Under the pieces are notes generated by a model. That model worked only from the letters and a program-made list of their open reading frames with translations. It was not told where the DNA came from and did not search any database. Positions 13,711 to 18,033 of a stretch of DNA of 18,033 bases are shown piece after piece (position 1 is the stretch's first letter; each line of letters opens with the position of its first letter). The stretch covers positions 1 through 18,033 of the forward strand of contig JBBDIT010000057.1 in the NCBI GenBank assembly GCA_040880285.1, read 5' to 3'. The translations under genes and the position numbers were made by a program. Origin of the DNA: JANQJA01 sp040880285. Its GTDB lineage: Bacteria; Pseudomonadota; Gammaproteobacteria; Pseudomonadales; Azotimanducaceae.

Positions 13711-14982
13711 ATGGACAAATTACTGATAACGGGTGGCGCCTGTCTTGAGGGGGAATTGCGCGCCTCCGGCGCAAAAAATTCTGCAGTTACCATTCTGGCG
13801 GCGTCATTGTTAGCCAACGAACCCGTCACGATCAGTAATGTCCCTCACTTACGTGACATTACCACCATGATAGAGATTCTCGGCTCGCTTGGTATCGAAG
13901 TTGTGATCGATGAAAAAATGAGCATCGAAATTCATGCCAATACCATCAAACGATTTCGGGCACCCTATGAATTGGTCAAGACCATGCGGGCATCCTTTTT
14001 GGTGCTGGGGCCAATGCTGGCGCACTATGGCCAGGCTGAGGTATCGCTGCCAGGTGGTTGTGCGATCGGCTCGCGCCCTGTTGACCAGCATTTGAAAGGA
14101 CTGACGGCACTTGGCGCGAACATCGAGATGGAAGAGGGTTATGTAAAGGCTACCGTCGATGGCCGGCTTAAAGGCACAAGGTTCATCTTTGACTTCAGTA
14201 CCGTTGGCGGCACCGAACAGATCATGATGGCAGCGACACTCGCTGAAGGCGAGACCATATTGGAGAACTGCGCCCGCGAACCGGAGATTATCGATCTTGC
14301 TGATTGCCTGAATGCGATGGGTGCCCGGATAACCGGTCAAGGTACGGATACGATTGTGATCCAGGGAGTTGAATCACTTCACGGCTGTCACCATCGCGTG
14401 ATCGCAGATCGTGTTGAGACGGCAACCTACCTGATTGCGGCTGCGGCAACACGGGGAAAGATCAAGATGCGCGACGCAAATCCGCGTCACCTCGATGCAG
14501 TGTTGGCCAAGTTGGTAGAAGCAGGCGCAGATATTGAAACAGGCGAAGACTGGATCTCGCTTGATATGCACGGCAAGCGACCGCTGGCGGTGAGCCTCGT
14601 GACAAATCCATACCCTGCTTTCCCAACAGATTTGCAAGCACAGATATTGGCGATGAACGCTGTCGCTGATGGCACTGCCACGGTTCGGGAGACGATCTTT
14701 GAAAATCGGTTCATGCATGTGCATGAGATGAATCGCATGGGTGCCCGTATCAGCCTTGAAGGCAATAACACGACAGCGATCGTACGAGGCGTGCCTCAAT
14801 TGAAAGCGGCGCCTGTTATGGCCAATGACCTTCGCGCTTCTGTAAGTCTGGTAATTGCTGGATTGGTCGCCGATGGGGTCACTACCGTCGACCGTATCTA
14901 TCACATTGATCGTGGTTATGAGCAGGTGGAAGAAAAGCTCAAAAATCTCGGCGCCGAAATTCGGCGAGTCGAGTCCAGGTGA
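13711..14982 (+). CDS. murA: UDP-N-acetylglucosamine 1-carboxyvinyltransferase MurA
   Basis: 423 residues (E. coli 419). MurA transfers enolpyruvate from phosphoenolpyruvate to UDP-GlcNAc, the first committed step of peptidoglycan synthesis, in the cytoplasm. Key residues are present: K22-N23 in ASGAKNSAV, the active-site Cys117 in LPGGCAIGSRPVDQHLKGL, the catalytic Asp in FPTDLQAQ and the Arg in DLRASVSLVIAGL. Because the Cys is retained (not Asp), the enzyme is expected to be fosfomycin-sensitive by family knowledge. ATG at 13711, with AAGGAG about 12 bases upstream. It lies 27 bases after ibaG and 3 bases before hisG. Confidence 0.98.
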   Translation: MDKLLITGGACLEGELRASGAKNSAVTILAASLLANEPVTISNVPHLRDITTMIEILGSLGIEVVIDEKMSIEIHANTIKRFRAPYELVKTMRASFLVLGPMLAHYGQAEVSLPGGCAIGSRPVDQHLKGLTALGANIEMEEGYVKATVDGRLKGTRFIFDFSTVGGTEQIMMAATLAEGETILENCAREPEIIDLADCLNAMGARITGQGTDTIVIQGVESLHGCHHRVIADRVETATYLIAAAATRGKIKMRDANPRHLDAVLAKLVEAGADIETGEDWISLDMHGKRPLAVSLVTNPYPAFPTDLQAQILAMNAVADGTATVRETIFENRFMHVHEMNRMGARISLEGNNTTAIVRGVPQLKAAPVMANDLRASVSLVIAGLVADGVTTVDRIYHIDRGYEQVEEKLKNLGAEIRRVESR

Positions 14983-14985
14983 TCT

Positions 14986-15621
14986 ATGAATGAAATTACT
15001 ATAGCGCTCACGAAAGGTGACCGAGTCCTCCGCGACCAACTCGCGCTACTTACCAGCATCGGGATTACGCCCACAGAAGATATCACCAGGTCGCGCAAGC
15101 TCGTGTTTGAAACTACCAGAGATGGCGTCAGGCTATTGGTGCTAAGGTCATCGGATGTCGCGACCTACGTTGAGCACGGCATTGCTGATCTTGGCATGTC
15201 CGGCAAGGACGTATTGTTGGAACATGGCCAGAATGGTTTCTACCAGCCGCTCGACCTCAAGATTGGCAAGTGCAAAATGATGGTGGCCGGACTCGCTAAC
15301 GAGCCACCCTTGCCGCAGCGAGTTAAAGTTGCGACCAAATTCGTGAACACAGCAAAGCGGTATTTTGCTGAACAAGGTATGCAAGTTGATGTTATTCGAT
15401 TGTATGGTGCTATGGAATTGGCACCAATTTCGGGCCTTGCGCATCGTATCGTCGATATAGTTGAGACTGGCAATACACTAAAAGCTAACGGCCTTGTTCA
15501 AATGGATCTTATCTGTGAAATCAGCATGCGTTTGATTGTGAACAAGGTGTCGATGAAAATGAAACATGCAGCGATCAAGGAATTGATTGTCGCCTTGGAT
15601 GAGGCAACGGTGGAAGAATGA
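14986..15621 (+). CDS. hisG: ATP phosphoribosyltransferase catalytic subunit HisG, short form
   Basis: 211 residues, the short HisG_S form, which lacks the C-terminal regulatory domain of the roughly 300-residue long form. It starts ITIALTKGDRVLRDQLALL and carries VLRSSDVATYVEHGIADLGMSGKDVL, LYGAMELAPISGLAHRIVDIVETGNTL (the PRPP-binding loop region) and VQMDLICEISMRLIVN. It catalyses the first step of histidine synthesis (ATP plus PRPP). Short HisG needs the HisS-like partner HisZ for activity and feedback control; hisZ is not here and in Gammaproteobacteria is usually elsewhere. It sits 3 bases after murA and overlaps hisD (ATGA, 15618-15621). No histidine-rich leader peptide is seen. Confidence 0.97.
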   Translation: MNEITIALTKGDRVLRDQLALLTSIGITPTEDITRSRKLVFETTRDGVRLLVLRSSDVATYVEHGIADLGMSGKDVLLEHGQNGFYQPLDLKIGKCKMMVAGLANEPPLPQRVKVATKFVNTAKRYFAEQGMQVDVIRLYGAMELAPISGLAHRIVDIVETGNTLKANGLVQMDLICEISMRLIVNKVSMKMKHAAIKELIVALDEATVEE

Positions 15622-16934
15622 GCCGGATCCGACAACTTTACGCCGGGAATGCGGATTTCGACGCTGAGCTGACAGCACTGCTGCATGCCGACGAAGACGA
15701 TCGTGAGACAGTACGATCTGCCGTGCGTGACATCATAAAAGCCGTTCGTCATGGCGGTGATGAAGTGATTGTTGAGCTGACCAATCGATTCGATCGCCGC
15801 AACGTGAAGTCCATCGATGAACTCGAGATTGGTAAAAGTGAAATGGCAGCCGCCGTTACCCGTATTGATCCCCTCGTTCGGGAAGCCCTGGAATCTTCGA
15901 TCGCACGGGTTCGGAGGTACCATGAACAGCAAAAGCGGTCGTTTGGCGACCAGATTGATTGGGGTTACGAAGACGAGGACGGTAATGAACTCGGGCAACG
16001 GGTGCGAGGCATGGAGCGAGTCGGTATTTATGCGCCGGGCGGAAAAGCATCCTACCCTTCGACCGTCATCATGACGGCTGTTCCCGCCAGGGTTGCCGAA
16101 GCGGGTGAGATCATATTGGTTGTCCCTGCACCTGAAGGCGCGATTTCAGATGTGCTACTTGCGGCGGCGAATCTTTGCGGCATCGACCGCTTGTTCACGA
16201 TGGGTGGTGCTCAGGCGGTGGCCGCACTGGCCTATGGCACGCAGACGGTACCAAAGGTCGACAAAATCGTTGGGCCGGGCAATATCTATGTAGCGACCGC
16301 AAAGGAACTTGTCTACGGCGACGTTGGTATAGATTTGATTGCCGGACCATCGGAGGTGGTGATCGTGGCGGATTCAAGCGTGAATCCAGACTGGTTGGTC
16401 ATGGACATGTTTGCACAAGCTGAGCACGATGAAATGGCGCAGGCGATCCTGATTTCTACTGACCCGGCGGTGCTTGATGACATAGCAGGCCGAATCGAGT
16501 CGACACTCAACGAGATGGAGCGCGCTCGCATTATCGAAGCCTCTATAAGTGATCGCGGGGCGCTCATCCTGGTGGACGATCTGCAGCAAGCTGCCTCTGT
16601 AGTCAACCGTATTGCACCGGAACACCTGGAATTGGCGATCTCTGATCCGGACACGCTTTTACCAATGATTCGACATGCTGGCGCCATTTTTATTGGCAGC
16701 CACACCGCCGAGGCAATAGGCGACTATTGCGCGGGTCCCAGCCATGTATTACCGACTAGCGGGACGGCGCGGTTTGCTTCTCCCCTGGGGGTTTATGACT
16801 TTCAGGTCCGAAGTTCCATCATTCGTTGCTCGCCGAAAGGAGCGGTAATGCTGGGTCGAGATGCGTCGATTCTCGCGCGGGAAGAGGGTCTTGAAGCACA
16901 TGCGCGATCAGCCGACTACAGGGCTGAAGGTTAA
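15618..16934 (+). CDS. hisD: Histidinol dehydrogenase HisD
   Basis: 438 residues, full length. HisD oxidises L-histidinol to L-histidine in two NAD-dependent steps, the last of the pathway. Zinc ligands corresponding to the family are Q267 and H270 (FAQAEHDEMAQ), D369 (GDYCAGPSH) and H428 (LEAHARSADYR); the catalytic pair is E335-H336 (RIAPEHLELA). NAD-site motifs IYAPGGKASYPSTV and VDKIVGPGNIYVATAK are intact. The ATG overlaps the hisG stop. In Pseudomonas hisC follows; here zapE begins 11 bases on. Confidence 0.98.
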   Translation: MSRIRQLYAGNADFDAELTALLHADEDDRETVRSAVRDIIKAVRHGGDEVIVELTNRFDRRNVKSIDELEIGKSEMAAAVTRIDPLVREALESSIARVRRYHEQQKRSFGDQIDWGYEDEDGNELGQRVRGMERVGIYAPGGKASYPSTVIMTAVPARVAEAGEIILVVPAPEGAISDVLLAAANLCGIDRLFTMGGAQAVAALAYGTQTVPKVDKIVGPGNIYVATAKELVYGDVGIDLIAGPSEVVIVADSSVNPDWLVMDMFAQAEHDEMAQAILISTDPAVLDDIAGRIESTLNEMERARIIEASISDRGALILVDDLQQAASVVNRIAPEHLELAISDPDTLLPMIRHAGAIFIGSHTAEAIGDYCAGPSHVLPTSGTARFASPLGVYDFQVRSSIIRCSPKGAVMLGRDASILAREEGLEAHARSADYRAEG

Positions 16935-16945
16935 CGACTGGATAG

Positions 16946-18033
16946 ATGGAGATTCCAGGGCCAGCGCAACGATATCGGCAGGCGGTTGATCGCGGTGAGA
17001 TCGATTTCGATCAGGCCCAGTTCGAGGCTGTCCAATCGCTGCAGGAATTGTTTGTTGAGTTGACCCGACCTGAATCGGGAACGGGACTCGTACGCAGACT
17101 CTTTTCTCGCCAGCAAATAAAAAAGCACCGGGGCATCTATTTTTGGGGTGGTGTAGGTCGTGGCAAAACCTTTCTGATGGACTTGTTCTACGAATCGCTG
17201 CCAATTGACAACAAGCGTCGGATGCATTTTCACCGTTTTATGCGCCATGTACACCGAAAGATGCGGGAACTCCAGGGACAAGCGAATCCGCTCAGAACCG
17301 TCGCGCGTCAATTCGCCGGTGAGGCGAAAGTCCTGTGTTTTGATGAGTTTTATGTCAGTGATATCACGGACGCGATGATCCTCGCCAACCTTCTTGAGTC
17401 CCTGTTCGACCATGGTGTTGTACTGGTCGCAACGTCAAACGTGGAACCGTCGCAATTGTATGAGAACGGGTTACAGCGACGAAAATTTCTGCCGGCCATC
17501 GAATTGATTGCAGCCAACACGAAGATCCTCAACGTTGATGGTGGGGTGGACTATCGGCTGCGCGCCCTCGAAGCGGCCGAGATCTACCACACGCCTCTGG
17601 ACCAGGCCGCGGATATCAGCCTGCAGCGCAGCTTTGAAGCCTTGTCTCCGGATCATGGCGAACCGGATCTGGAACTTGAGATTGAGGGCCGTCGGATCCA
17701 GAGCCGGTTATGCGGGGATGGTGTCGCCTGGTTCGACTTTGCCGCCGTGTGTGAAGGTCCCCGAAGCCAGAATGACTATATTGAGCTTGCGATGATCTTC
17801 CAGACCGTGCTGGTTAGCAATGTGCCCCAATTTACCGTCAAGAAGGAGGATGCGGCGAGGCGCTTTATCAGCCTGGTGGATGAATTCTATGACCATAACG
17901 TGAAGCTCATTTTGTCTGCTGAAGTCCCGGTCCTGGATCTGTATCAGGGCGAGAAGCTGGCATTTGAATTCCAGCGCACAGAGAGCCGTCTGCAGGAAAT
18001 GCAGTCCCATGAGTATCTCGCGCGTGAGCACAG
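16946..18033 (+). CDS. zapE: Cell division protein ZapE (AFG1-like ATPase), 3' end cut by window
   Basis: The frame is open from ATG 16946 to the right edge (362 codons plus two bases; the family is about 375). The protein begins MEIPGPAQRYRQAVDRGEID. Walker A is GGVGRGKT (68-75), followed by FLMDLFYESLP and HFHRFMRHVHRKM; Walker B has D133-E134 in VLCFDEFYVSDITDAM; then LVATSNVEPSQLYENGLQR, VDYRLR and FISLVDEFYDHNVKL. The last residues seen (SRLQEMQSHEYLAREH) align with the very end of E. coli ZapE, so only a few codons are missing. ZapE associates with the Z-ring during constriction; yeast Afg1 is a mitochondrial relative. It follows hisD by 11 bases and may share its transcript. Confidence 0.95.
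   Translation, partial: MEIPGPAQRYRQAVDRGEIDFDQAQFEAVQSLQELFVELTRPESGTGLVRRLFSRQQIKKHRGIYFWGGVGRGKTFLMDLFYESLPIDNKRRMHFHRFMRHVHRKMRELQGQANPLRTVARQFAGEAKVLCFDEFYVSDITDAMILANLLESLFDHGVVLVATSNVEPSQLYENGLQRRKFLPAIELIAANTKILNVDGGVDYRLRALEAAEIYHTPLDQAADISLQRSFEALSPDHGEPDLELEIEGRRIQSRLCGDGVAWFDFAAVCEGPRSQNDYIELAMIFQTVLVSNVPQFTVKKEDAARRFISLVDEFYDHNVKLILSAEVPVLDLYQGEKLAFEFQRTESRLQEMQSHEYLAREH

Noticed and set aside
14374..15039. Open frame of 221 codons on the minus strand opposite murA and hisG
   Set aside because: It lies across two clear conserved genes, has no recognisable domain and crosses their junction; a shadow frame.

Overview
The window is a stretch of gammaproteobacterial core chromosome, roughly half G+C. 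The combination of mlaFEDCB-ibaG-murA, the lptCAB-rpoN-hpf-ptsN-rapZ-npr cluster, a YhdP/nitrilase pair, YjgA (DarP) and ZapE points to a Pseudomonas-like, probably uncultured member of the class. A run of exactly 100 Ns (9551-9650) suggests a scaffolded draft or metagenome assembly. There are no mobile elements, tRNA or rRNA genes, CRISPR arrays or phage genes, and no stretch over 300 bases without a gene.

Layout. (1) 2-1479, + strand: the C-terminal end of a YhdP/AsmA-like protein, coupled by an ATGA overlap to a nitrilase-family amidase. (2) 1476-5456, - strand: hpf, ptsN, rapZ, npr-type HPr, mgtE and darP (yjgA), listed in transcription order. (3) 5621-9170, - strand: lptC, lptA, lptB and rpoN, the LPS transport genes followed by sigma-54. 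(4) 9239-10060, - strand: a YrbG-type sodium/calcium exchanger interrupted by the N run. (5) 10259-13320, + strand: mlaF, mlaE, mlaD, mlaC and mlaB, the phospholipid transport system. (6) 13453-16934, + strand: ibaG, murA, hisG and hisD. (7) 16946 to the right edge: zapE, missing only its last few codons.

How they work together. Most of the genes concern the cell envelope: LPS export (Lpt), phospholipid transport (Mla and the AsmA-like YhdP), the first committed step of peptidoglycan synthesis (MurA) and division-ring control (ZapE). Embedded with them are sigma-54 and the nitrogen-type PTS proteins (HPr and EIIA-Ntr), RapZ (which in enterobacteria controls GlmS and so the supply of MurA's substrate precursor), and the ribosome factors HPF and DarP. 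HisG is the short form that needs HisZ, which is not in this window.

I found no previously undescribed system. The points worth checking are departures from the usual arrangement: kdsD and kdsC are missing between yrbG and lptC; tldD and pmbA are missing around the nitrilase and yjgA; mgtE sits directly behind HPr; an 11-bp all-G/C hairpin overlaps the end of mlaB; nested inverted repeats follow rpoN; IbaG has lost the His of its GDGxHF-type loop; and the N run is shorter than the protein it replaces.
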